This document shows, one piece after another, positions 1-5,569 of a stretch of 11,421 bases of DNA. Each line of letters begins with the position of its first letter. Within the stretch, counting starts at the first letter, position 1. Origin of the DNA: VFZS01 sp964353255. GTDB taxonomy: Bacteria; Acidobacteriota; Terriglobia; Bryobacterales; Bryobacteraceae. Under the pieces are notes generated by a model, which worked only from the letters and a program-made list of their open reading frames with translations, was not told where the DNA came from and ran no database searches. Made by a program: the position numbers and the translations under genes. Location of the stretch: assembly GCA_964353255.1 (NCBI GenBank), contig CAYGVJ010000160.1:1-11421 (forward strand). The letters are read 5' to 3'.

Positions 1-46
1 AAAACCCAACAAACAGCCACTTTCACATGCCATCAGGGGTGGAACT

Positions 47-71
47 TCGGGCTAACGGGAATCGAACCCGT
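47..71 (-). other. tRNA 3'-end-like fragment (T arm plus acceptor strand), possible attL
   Basis: On the minus strand this reads as a T arm (stem ACGGG / CCCGT around loop TTCGATT) followed by an acceptor-like strand TAGCCCG and A. I could not find a matching 5' acceptor strand (CGGGCTA) or an anticodon arm at normal spacing, so it is not a complete tRNA gene. Positions 51-71 are identical over 21 bp to 11165-11185 inside the intact tRNA-Glu and lie in the same orientation, as expected of attachment-site copies left by tRNA-targeted integration. The copy lacks the tRNA-Glu acceptor end and CCA, so it could also be the T arm of an unrelated damaged tRNA. Confidence 0.5.
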
Positions 72-169
72 TTACCGCCGTCTCAATAGGTGTCGGCCCG
101 TCTAAGTCGTTCATTCTGTTGAGGTGCCTGCCAGAACCCGTTAGCGCTCTACCATCGTGTCTCTCTGTG

Positions 170-190
170 GTGGCAGCACATGGCAGCACG
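170..190 (+). repeat. Left copy of 21-bp end repeat (two TGGCAGCA units)
   Basis: Reads GTGGCAGCACATGGCAGCAC plus G and matches 11090-11110 with one mismatch, in the same orientation. Each copy is itself a 10-bp tandem repeat, TGGCAGCAYA then TGGCAGCACG. The two copies lie just inside the two ends of the element, close to the tRNA-derived sequences. Paired short direct repeats in this position are typical of arm-type binding sites for the N-terminal domain of tyrosine integrases; they could instead be the attachment core itself. Confidence 0.6.
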
Positions 191-221
191 GTCGGGGGAA
201 ATAGAAGGCGAAACCAGCCCC

Positions 222-362
222 TCATTCCACCTCATCCGGCGGTGGTGCCGACTTCTGTCTCAGCGCCCAGTCCAGCAGCCACTTGATGGCCGCGGCGCGG
301 GACTGAAAGCGGTGCTTGAAGCGGAAGTGGTCTACCGTCCTCAGCGGTGCTTCATCCGTCAC
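222..362 (-). CDS. Small ribbon-helix-helix-like DNA-binding protein
   Basis: A 46-residue frame with strong high-GC codon use, starting at GTG. The core, FRFKHRFQSRAAAIKWLLDW (residues 13-32), fits the short RHH/Arc-type pattern in which a strand with basic and aromatic residues is followed by SRAxAIxxLLxxAL helices. Such proteins bind operators as dimers and often regulate neighbouring genes or act as antitoxins. The only in-frame start after the dcd stop codon is the GTG at 362; no good Shine-Dalgarno precedes it. It lies 27 bases after dcd in the same frame, separated by a single TGA, so translation may depend on dcd. The short spacing suggests co-transcription with dcd. The function is inferred from pattern only, and the target is unknown. 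Confidence 0.6.
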   Translation of the reverse strand: MTDEAPLRTVDHFRFKHRFQSRAAAIKWLLDWALRQKSAPPPDEVE

Positions 363-389
363 GATGTGGAGGAATGAACCCGGACTTTC

Positions 390-986
390 TCACCGGACGT
401 ATCTTTCTCCTGCGGGCGTCTCCTGTCCTTGAAAGGCCGTGGCGGGTTCACCTTCCGGATCGGTCTCAAGGCGTTCGAAGATCAATTGGCATATCCTGGT
501 CCGCGTCGGTACGAGTCTTAAGTAGAACGGTCCGAAATTAATCATTTCTAACGTGATGCGCCCCTGATACCCAGCATGTATTGTCGGCGCCGTCAGATGG
601 ACCAGGAGGCCGAGACGCGCAAAGGAGCTTCGACCCTCCACCCGCGCCGCCAATCGGCTTCCTGTCCTCAGGCATAGACGTTCTTGCGTTATGGCCAATA
701 GATGGCAAGGCCTGATACCGTAAGGCGGGAGGATTACACATCCTTCGTGGTCCCGTCTCTCCTCAACAAGGAAGGACAAGGCTGTCTTGTGGAATTCTTG
801 CTCCGCAAGGTTAAGCTCGACGCGGACACCGGGAACTGTAATTTTCTCACGATCCCAGATGCGGAAATCATCACCGACAAAAAGGTCAACAGCCGATGTG
901 GTGTACTGATCCTCGCGTGGTAACGGCGAGATTTCCAATTCTCCTGATTGGAGAGCCGCGCGGATTCCCTCATTGCTCAGGATCAT
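390..986 (-). CDS. dcd: dCTP deaminase
   Basis: Protein of 198 residues, close to the 193 of E. coli Dcd, with the canonical N-terminus MILSNEGI. The family signature RVEGRSSFARLGL (115-127) is followed by GRITLE (142-147). Ser120, Arg124 and Glu147 keep the same spacing as Ser111, Arg115 and catalytic Glu138 of the E. coli enzyme, so the active site looks intact. Family enzymes deaminate dCTP to dUTP in the cytoplasm, as trimers, feeding dTTP synthesis; some homologues also hydrolyse dUTP to dUMP. The start is supported by the N-terminus although no Shine-Dalgarno is visible, only a T-rich run from the upstream terminator. On a mobile element it could support replication or deplete dCTP against phage; the sequence does not decide between these. 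Base composition looks less GC-rich than the replication genes. Confidence 0.92.
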   Translation of the reverse strand: MILSNEGIRAALQSGELEISPLPREDQYTTSAVDLFVGDDFRIWDREKITVPGVRVELNLAEQEFHKTALSFLVEERRDHEGCVILPPYGIRPCHLLAITQERLCLRTGSRLAARVEGRSSFARLGLLVHLTAPTIHAGYQGRITLEMINFGPFYLRLVPTRTRICQLIFERLETDPEGEPATAFQGQETPAGERYVR

Positions 987-992
987 CGGGAG

Positions 993-1015
993 AAAAAACG
1001 CTAAGCTTTTAAGCG
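993..1015 (-). terminator. Weak intrinsic terminator overlapping the stop of the 1009-1287 gene
   Basis: On the minus strand CGCT / AGCG arms (999-1015) are followed directly by six T residues (993-998). The stem is short and imperfect, so this may attenuate rather than stop transcription into dcd. Confidence 0.4.
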
Positions 1016-1287
1016 CCAGCGAACATGACCTTCGGAACCCATGTCCTCAGGCCGCCGACAACTGCTTCTCCCGCGAGTTCAACCAGCGCTTCGTCCCTTC
1101 CATCGCCCTCATCGATCAGGTAGGTCAGAACCTCACCCTCGACCTCGTTGTCGGGTCCCGGTGGGCTTGGAACCCTGACATTTCTGTGATCTACGAATGC
1201 AGACGAGCCGCTGACGGAAACGTAAAACTCTGTTTCAAACAAACCAGGCAAGACCTTGCAGCGCACGTAACGGATCTTGCGACCCAT
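1009..1287 (-). CDS. Hypothetical protein, 92 residues
   Basis: I do not recognise a family. The frame has consistent high-GC codon use and is placed just upstream of dcd on the same strand. The ATG at 1287 is preceded by AGGAG eight bases away, which favours it over the in-frame GTG at 1296. The product begins MGRKIRYVRCKVLPGLF and continues as an acidic, beta-rich-looking polypeptide with no signal peptide or membrane segment; residues near 50-65 are rich in Glu, Asp and Gly. A weak terminator overlaps its stop codon, so it may be partly uncoupled from dcd. A palindrome and a TTGACT hexamer lie about 80-110 bases upstream. It is probably an accessory gene of the element. Confidence 0.6.
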   Translation of the reverse strand: MGRKIRYVRCKVLPGLFETEFYVSVSGSSAFVDHRNVRVPSPPGPDNEVEGEVLTYLIDEGDGRDEALVELAGEAVVGGLRTWVPKVMFAGA

Positions 1288-1367
1288 ACACAACACTCCT
1301 GTCTCTTGGATTCAGGTTCCCTCGTTTTGGGTTCGTACAAATTCAGTTTGCGCCCACTCCCCAAAAG

Positions 1368-1394
1368 AGTCAACCAAAAAGAAGTACTAGTACT
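1368..1394 (-). promoter_or_regulatory. 12-bp perfect palindrome beside a -35-like hexamer
   Basis: AGTACTAGTACT at 1383-1394 is a perfect palindrome lying ten bases upstream of TTGACT (minus strand, 1368-1373). A convincing -10 at 17 bases is not visible, so the promoter is weak or uses another factor. The placement upstream of the 1009-1287 and dcd genes suits an operator; the RHH protein encoded downstream or the XRE regulator are candidate binders. Confidence 0.35.
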
Positions 1395-1457
1395 ACCATG
1401 GCTGAGTAGGCCCGGCGCCCCAAGGAGGGGCCTGGGAGGGCTTGAGCGGGCCGGGCG

Positions 1458-1501
1458 AAAACTGGGCGAATCAGCCCACCTTCGGCTTCCGCTTCGCCCA
1501 G
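1458..1501 (-). terminator. Intrinsic terminator of the repeat-protein gene
   Basis: On the minus strand, arms CTGGGCGAA and TTCGCCCAG (1493-1501 and 1462-1470, nine perfect pairs) enclose a 22-base loop and are followed by TTTT (1458-1461). It begins 22 bases after the stop codon of the gene ending at 1523. Confidence 0.55.
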
Positions 1502-1522
1502 CGCGCCTGGGCTGCCCGGCAG

Positions 1523-2131
1523 CTACGGAGCTTTCCAGACCAGGTTCCCCGTCGCGTCGTAGAAGTTCAGCCTCGGGCTTCCGCCAGGGAGCACGCTCAG
1601 CGTCACCCGCCCCTTTCCCGCCGAATCGTACAACTCCAGGCCCGGCCTTCCGCCACGGAGCACGCTCAAGCCTGCTCGGATCTTGTCCGACGCGTCCGAC
1701 AGGAGCAGGAATGTCCCCTCAGCGGTCGTGGTTAGGACTACGTCGGCCTTCCCGGCCGAATCCCCCAACAATAGGCCCGGCGAGCCGTCCTCCCGCAGAT
1801 GCAGGTTTAACCGCCTTTTCTCCGCCGCGTCGAACAAGCTCAGGCCCGGGCATCCGTCAGCGAGCACGGCCAGGAGCGCTCGCGGCTTCCCCGTCGCATC
1901 GTTCAGGACCAGACCGGCGCGTCCGTCAGGCAGAACGCTAAGGGCTAACCACACCTTCCCCGCCGCATCCACCACCTGAAAGCTCTTGGCCTTCACTACG
2001 TCAGGCACGGCAGGCTTCGCCTGCGCCGCCGCAATCTGCGGCCACCACAGCCGCCCGCCCATCAGCACCACCAATCCGAGCATCAGCCCGCACGCCGCGC
2101 CCTGCATGGCAGCCCTCGCCCACGGGTTCAT
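1523..2131 (-). CDS. Membrane-anchored or exported protein with seven 23-residue repeats
   Basis: Protein of 202 residues. Residues 8-37 form a hydrophobic N-terminal segment after a short basic start, fitting a signal peptide or anchor. The rest consists of about seven repeats of 22-23 residues with the pattern GLxLxDAxGKxRxxLxVLxDGxP (for example GLVLNDATGKPRALLAVLAD). The regular alternation of hydrophobic residues and the conserved D-x-x-G-K turn suggest a stacked beta structure such as a beta solenoid. The start is firm: GGGAGGTGA lies eight bases before the ATG. The gene is monocistronic, with its own terminator downstream. I know similar repeat proteins only as uncharacterised exported proteins, and I assign no function. 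A surface or periplasmic scaffold role is possible. Confidence 0.8.
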   Translation of the reverse strand: MNPWARAAMQGAACGLMLGLVVLMGGRLWWPQIAAAQAKPAVPDVVKAKSFQVVDAAGKVWLALSVLPDGRAGLVLNDATGKPRALLAVLADGCPGLSLFDAAEKRRLNLHLREDGSPGLLLGDSAGKADVVLTTTAEGTFLLLSDASDKIRAGLSVLRGGRPGLELYDSAGKGRVTLSVLPGGSPRLNFYDATGNLVWKAP

Positions 2132-2467
2132 AGTCGTTCACCTCCCGCTGCTGGCAATGGTACCTCTTTGCCCTGGCCGGTGGGCGAACTTCGGCTATCG
2201 GCCCTCAGCCCCGCCGGGTCTGCGCGCCCGGCGGGTTTCCCCTTCAGTCCCGCCCCGGGCCCGCGCCTGGGGCTTTCTCATGCGCCCGGCCGCCGCGAAA
2301 GGCGCGGCCGCTGTGCGGTCCTTTGAGGTCCCGGCATACCCTCAATCCCTCCGGCTCCTAGGCGCCCTATAGCGCCCACAGAGGTGCTGTCGGGGGGTGC
2401 CAGGCCTACCATCGCCGCTTGGCCCGGCGTTTGCCGTTCCTTCCCTGGCCCCACGGTGGCGCGTTCT
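2132..2467. other. Gene-poor divergent interval with three GC-rich hairpins
   Basis: No convincing gene is seen here. It separates the leftward repeat-protein gene from the rightward Ntn-hydrolase gene. It contains inverted repeats at 2210-2218/2227-2235 (CCCGCCGGG / CCCGGCGGG followed by TTT on the plus strand), 2287-2293/2304-2310 (CGGCCGC / GCGGCCG) and 2361-2365/2372-2376 (GGCGC / GCGCC). The first is terminator-like for rightward transcription but no rightward gene lies upstream of it, so it may insulate the downstream promoter. Confidence 0.4.
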
Positions 2468-2476
2468 TGATACAAT
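2468..2476 (+). promoter_or_regulatory. Extended -10 promoter of the Ntn-hydrolase gene
   Basis: TGATACAAT is a TGn extended -10 with hexamer TACAAT (2471-2476). No good -35 lies 17 bases upstream, which is tolerated by extended -10 promoters. Transcription would start near 2483, just ahead of the AGGTGG ribosome site. Confidence 0.5.
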
Positions 2477-2498
2477 CTGGCCCGAGCAGGTGGAACCA

Positions 2499-3350
2499 AT
2501 GGACGCCATCGCACGACACATCGATGTCTTTGGTCAACAGGTCCTCGGCAAGGCGACCGCCAATCCACACGAATATCGAGAAACCCAGGGTTTGTTCCCG
2601 CATATAGCGGGGTTTGCACTCTGGTGTCTGTTTGCGCCACAACCGGCAGTGGGCACAATGGCCTTTATCTTCATCACCCCGACCGGACGCGTATTCATTG
2701 CCGCCGATGGCAGGAGCACGGTGATCGGAGGCTCCGTCCGTGGGTATTCCGTCCGTGGGTATTTGGAACGCTGCAAGATCGACTGGACGGAGAATTGCGT
2801 GGCTATAAGTGGGGGCTACGTCGTCGAGCTGCGAATTGGACTGGACCTTGACGCGCTCAAAAGACGCGTCTGCCGTGAACCTGGCAGTCTCGCCAAGCGC
2901 GCCGATTCTGCGGACCGTGACGCCCAGGTTCAAATCCGCCGTTTCCTTTCGAGAGCGAAGCTGCGCGAATTCTATGCTCAACTCGCTTGGGTCGCATTCG
3001 ACAACTCGGGGCTCAGTCTGGCGATCAACGCCTATACTCTTAAAGGCTATACCCTCGGAAAGCCGGACCTCGACGTGCGCTTGGACAGGCTGAACAATGC
3101 GCAGATGCAGGGCAAACGCGTTGTCATGATTCTCGGTTCCCAAGCGCTCGCAACCGCCCGCCTGAAGGAAAAGTACCGGGACAGCAGACTTGACGAGGTC
3201 AACGTCCCCGATCTCGCGCGTGAACTGATCCGCCTGGAGATGATGGCGAATGAAACCGTAGGGCCACCCATCGCAATTCTTGAAGTCACGCAGGACCGCA
3301 AGTTGATATGGCATGAACGCGGCGCATGCAAGGAGAAACAACCGCACTGA
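2499..3350 (+). CDS. Exported proteasome-like Ntn-hydrolase family protein
   Basis: From the ATG at 2499 the protein has 283 residues; AGGTGG five bases upstream supports this start over the GTG at 2397. Residues 33-52 are hydrophobic and end in AVG, a plausible export signal. From Thr53 the sequence TMAFIFITPTGRVFIAADGR resembles the start of a proteasome beta-type fold: a Thr after Gly, the strand GRVFIAAD with Asp70 near the Asp17 position, then CKID with Lys93 and CVAISG. The C-terminal GPPIAILEVTQD also fits. Family members cleave amide bonds with an N-terminal nucleophile; whether this one is active is unknown. A 15-bp tandem duplication inserts SVRGY twice just before the Lys. The gene has its own promoter and strong terminator and runs opposite to its neighbours, like a cargo gene. 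Confidence 0.7.
   Translation: MDAIARHIDVFGQQVLGKATANPHEYRETQGLFPHIAGFALWCLFAPQPAVGTMAFIFITPTGRVFIAADGRSTVIGGSVRGYSVRGYLERCKIDWTENCVAISGGYVVELRIGLDLDALKRRVCREPGSLAKRADSADRDAQVQIRRFLSRAKLREFYAQLAWVAFDNSGLSLAINAYTLKGYTLGKPDLDVRLDRLNNAQMQGKRVVMILGSQALATARLKEKYRDSRLDEVNVPDLARELIRLEMMANETVGPPIAILEVTQDRKLIWHERGACKEKQPH
2733..2762 (+). repeat. Perfect 15-bp tandem duplication inside the Ntn-hydrolase gene
   Basis: The unit TCCGTCCGTGGGTAT occurs twice head to tail (2733-2747, 2748-2762). It adds five residues in frame (SVRGYSVRGY) between the putative nucleophile strand and the Lys of CKID. Perfect identity suggests a recent slippage event. Confidence 0.95.
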
Positions 3351-3388
3351 TTTGTATCCTGCTCCCATCAGACCTCCCTCGGCATCGC

Positions 3389-3417
3389 AAGCCCGGTCTC
3401 GCCGAACGGGCTTTTTT
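3389..3417 (+). terminator. Strong intrinsic terminator of the Ntn-hydrolase gene
   Basis: Arms AAGCCCG (3389-3395) and CGGGCTT (3407-3413) enclose an 11-base loop and run into six T residues (3412-3417), 39 bases after the stop codon. Confidence 0.88.
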
Positions 3418-3442
3418 CTGCCGGCCGGCCGGGAACCCCGCT

Positions 3443-3555
3443 TTATGCCGCAAAGAAGGCCCTTCCCAGGCCCGTGGTGCAATCGGCGAAGGCCACGTGA
3501 TACCGTACTCCCCCCCCAGCTCCGGGGCGGCCTGCCGGATCTTGTGCTCGGTCAC
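3443..3555 (-). pseudogene. Possible small ORF split by a one-base shift at a G8 tract
   Basis: From GTG at 3555 the frame reads MTEHKIRQAAPELG with almost only G or C at third positions. After a run of eight G (plus-strand C, 3510-3517) the good coding signal moves to another frame that reads HVAFADCTTGLGRAFFAA and ends at TAA (3443-3445). Adding one G would join both into a 37-residue product. This may be a decayed gene, a sequencing error in a homopolymer, or a slippage-controlled frame. No Shine-Dalgarno is visible and I recognise no family, so it could also be chance. Confidence 0.3.
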
Positions 3556-3799
3556 GCCGGCTTGCTTAGGACACTACGCATCGGCAGGAGGGCCATCATT
3601 CCAAAACTCTCGCCTAGTCAAGAGTCTATCCACACCCCGTCTAGGCAAGCCCGCGCCAGCCCCGTAAGGTACGGCAAACGCTGGCACTTTCACACGAAGC
3701 AAGTTCGTGAACGGCAAGACACCTTCCAAACGCCAGGCCCGGTTGCATCCGGGCGGATTCGATGAAGCGCCCGAAATCCCATCTCCCGCGCCAGTGTTA
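3556..3799. other. Interval without a recognisable gene
   Basis: Open frames on both strands here have no ribosome site or recognisable product. A hairpin GCCCGG / CCGGGC (3737-3754) lacks a T run on either strand. It may be the 3' untranslated part of the gene ending at 3800. Confidence 0.4.
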
Positions 3800-4012
3800 C
3801 TAACTTCGCCCGCTTGCCGCAAACACTCGGGGCGGCCCCGTCGGAAGGTGCCGCCGTTCCAACTCATACGCGCCCACCAGGAACAAGACGGAACCGAGCT
3901 TCTGGGCTTGTTCGGCGGTTAGCCGTAGTTCCCGCTCCCGGCCGCCTTCGCACACCAGCACCAGCCGCAAAGGTTCAAGTTCCAGCGACAAGCCGAAACT
4001 GTTTTTCGTCAT
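3800..4012 (-). CDS. Hypothetical protein, 70 residues
   Basis: The frame is open further upstream, but the ATG at 4012 is chosen because GAGAGGGTG lies just before it and the upstream extension has a non-coding look (low-complexity, Pro/Phe-rich). The product starts MTKNSFGLSLELEPLRLVLV, with beta-like alternation, then a predicted helix LTAEQAQKLGSVLFLVGAYE (residues 29-48), and a basic Pro/Arg-rich tail. No export signal is seen; the hydrophobic stretch is short. I do not recognise a family. It stands alone, separated from the upstream operon by a strong terminator, and no clear promoter was found in the 130 bases before it. Confidence 0.55.
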   Translation of the reverse strand: MTKNSFGLSLELEPLRLVLVCEGGRERELRLTAEQAQKLGSVLFLVGAYELERRHLPTGPPRVFAASGRS

Positions 4013-4142
4013 ATTCACCCTCTCAACAAAGAGCCGGCAGGGGCTGGGAACTAGCAGCCCCCGCCGGGGAGCCGCGCCGGTGAAAGGAGGGAAGCCCGGC
4101 GCCGCGATATGAAAACTGAAGTTCCCCCCCCGCACCCCTTGG

Positions 4143-4177
4143 AAAAAACGGGGCGCCGTGATCGTCGCCGGCGCCCC
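4143..4177 (-). terminator. Strong intrinsic terminator closing the 6223-4203 operon
   Basis: On the minus strand, GGGGCGCC and GGCGCCCC (4170-4177 and 4150-4157, eight perfect pairs, 12-base loop) are followed by G and six T residues (4143-4148). It begins 25 bases after the stop codon at 4203. Confidence 0.88.
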
Positions 4178-4202
4178 CAAGTGGGAAGGAGAGATTCCCC
4201 AT

Positions 4203-4454
4203 TCACAAAACCTTAGCGGTGCGCTCTGCCCCCAGGCGCTCGACGGCCTTCATCAGATGCGAGTCCTTGGCCTTTCCTTTTTGCTCAGCCAAGTATTGCC
4301 GAAATAGCTCAGGGTCTTCGAGCGATACTCGGTCGCGGGCCTTCTCGTATGTGATGCCGTCGCGCGCGGCCATCTGACAAGTGAGGTTATGAACCTGTGC
4401 GGTTGCCGTCTTCGCGGGTGTTACTGGTGTACGATGCGGCTTTATTGCAGGCAT
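4203..4454 (-). CDS. Hypothetical protein, 83 residues
   Basis: Basic, helical-looking protein, last gene of the operon. The N-terminal 25 residues are Pro/Thr/Lys-rich and probably flexible. Residues 28-60 (MAARDGITYEKARDRVSLED and on through LFRQYLAEQKGKA) form two predicted helices of a kind common in small phage proteins, with alternation of Ala, Arg and Glu. A final helix MKAVERLGAERTAKVL closes the chain. AGAGGA eight bases upstream of the ATG supports the start, and only 14 bases separate it from the preceding gene, so the two are very likely co-transcribed and perhaps co-translated. I recognise no specific family; a small structural or DNA-associated phage-type protein is possible but not shown. 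Confidence 0.7.
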   Translation of the reverse strand: MPAIKPHRTPVTPAKTATAQVHNLTCQMAARDGITYEKARDRVSLEDPELFRQYLAEQKGKAKDSHLMKAVERLGAERTAKVL

Positions 4455-4468
4455 CTGTTTTTCCTCTG

Positions 4469-5542
4469 TTACTCGGTTGCGCCGAATAATTCTTTCTCAA
4501 GTTGCTCGCGCCCCGATGTTATCGGAGCCGGCGGGGCGGGTCTCTGCCGGTGGGCTTCAAGCCAAGGCCGCCCCCCGTGCTCCCCGTAGCGTTCCTTGAA
4601 CTCTGCGTCCGCCCTGGCCTGCTCCGCCGCTTGTGATTCGCGCCTGCGGCGCTCCTCGGGGTGCTGGCGCAGATATTCAAGATCCAGTTGCGCCTGCTTC
4701 GCGGCTTCGTGGATTTTCTCTTGTTCTCGCTTGGCTGCCTCCGCCTGCTGCAAGGCACGCCGTGCCGCAATGCCCGCCTGCTGAAGCTGTCCGTCGGGAA
4801 TTCGATAGGCCCACTTACCCGCGGCCAAGTGAGCAAGCTGGCCGCGCGCGAAAACCGCGCTCACAACGTGAGTGCCCTGAGCCAACCCGTGGATCGGGAT
4901 GTCTAAGAGCGGATGTCGAACGATCAAAACGTCATAAGGCCCCGGCGCACCGGGTTCATGGGCGAATCGCGCTATACGGGCCTCGGTTTCAATTTCCGCC
5001 AGGGCCTTCTCGATGTCACCCAGCCGCGCCTGCGGTGCTGCTGTCTCACTATCGCCGGTATCGCTGGTAGGTCTCAGTTCAGGAAGCGCGAGGGACTGCC
5101 CCAGTAGGTTTTCAAGCGCGCGGCGGCGGATCAGTAGCGGCTCAAGCGTTTTGACAGCCTGTTCCCATTGCGCCAGCAGGTCCGTCTTACGCGCCTCCAA
5201 ATAGCCCGGCAACTCACGCGCCAGGCCATCCCGCGCCTCGGTCAGTTCGCCCGTGAGGGCCACGCGCCGCGCGCGCAACCCGGCAAGGCGTTCGCCAAGA
5301 ACGTCAACCCGACTGCGGACCTTATCGCGGTCGCGCCGCGCCCGATCTGCCGTGCCGTTGGCGGCCTCGCCCAAGCTTTCACTGGCTGCGGCGGATCTGA
5401 CGCCAACATCAGCCTCAACCAACGCAGGCACAAGCTCCAACAACTTGTCGCGCTCGGCGTCGATGCCGCCCGAAATGTTACCCCACTTACTAAGTGCGGT
5501 TTCGGTGCCTTTCATTGCTTTGTCGAACGAATTTCCAAACAT
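4469..5542 (-). CDS. Coiled-coil hypothetical protein, 357 residues
   Basis: Acid- and base-rich protein dominated by long helices. Residues about 50-165 and 255-330 show heptad-like Leu/Ala spacing with dense Arg, Glu and Gln (for example AARRALQQAEAAKREQEKIH), fitting two coiled-coil segments. Between them, residues about 200-255 form a more ordered-looking domain containing PYDVLIVRHPLLDIPIHGLA. There is no signal peptide or membrane segment. GGAGGGAG lies shortly before the ATG, and the gene follows the Nu1-like gene by 27 bases. The C-terminus ends QLEKELFGATE, echoing DEELFGTAEAA near the end of the upstream protein. I do not recognise the family. Its position after a terminase-like DNA-binding gene could suit a scaffold, a packaging-interfering factor or a DNA-organising protein, all speculative. 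Confidence 0.75.
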   Translation of the reverse strand: MFGNSFDKAMKGTETALSKWGNISGGIDAERDKLLELVPALVEADVGVRSAAASESLGEAANGTADRARRDRDKVRSRVDVLGERLAGLRARRVALTGELTEARDGLARELPGYLEARKTDLLAQWEQAVKTLEPLLIRRRALENLLGQSLALPELRPTSDTGDSETAAPQARLGDIEKALAEIETEARIARFAHEPGAPGPYDVLIVRHPLLDIPIHGLAQGTHVVSAVFARGQLAHLAAGKWAYRIPDGQLQQAGIAARRALQQAEAAKREQEKIHEAAKQAQLDLEYLRQHPEERRRRESQAAEQARADAEFKERYGEHGGRPWLEAHRQRPAPPAPITSGREQLEKELFGATE

Positions 5543-5569
5543 GCTTTTCTCCCTCCTCTGTGTTTCCTT

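Noticed and set aside
47..154. A complete tRNA or tmRNA on the minus strand of the left flank
   Set aside because: T arm and a D-arm-like GATGGTAGAGC are present, but they are too far apart, no anticodon stem folds, and no acceptor 5' strand matches.
973..1941. Long open frame of 322 codons on the plus strand
   Set aside because: It runs antisense across the 1009-1287 gene and most of the repeat-protein gene, has no ribosome site, and becomes Pro/Arg/Ser-rich low complexity, as expected for the shadow of GC-rich genes.
2210..2238. GC-rich hairpin with TTT as a true terminator
   Set aside because: It points rightward with no upstream rightward gene and only three T residues; kept only as a note in the intergenic entry.
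2406..3482. Open frame of 358 codons on the minus strand opposite the Ntn-hydrolase gene
   Set aside because: The plus strand has a recognisable fold pattern, ribosome site, promoter and terminator; the minus frame has none of these and no recognisable motif.
3574..3867. Minus-strand open frame of 97 codons
   Set aside because: It overlaps the better-supported 3800-4012 gene in another frame, lacks a ribosome site and has a Gly/Arg/Pro composition typical of non-coding GC-rich DNA.
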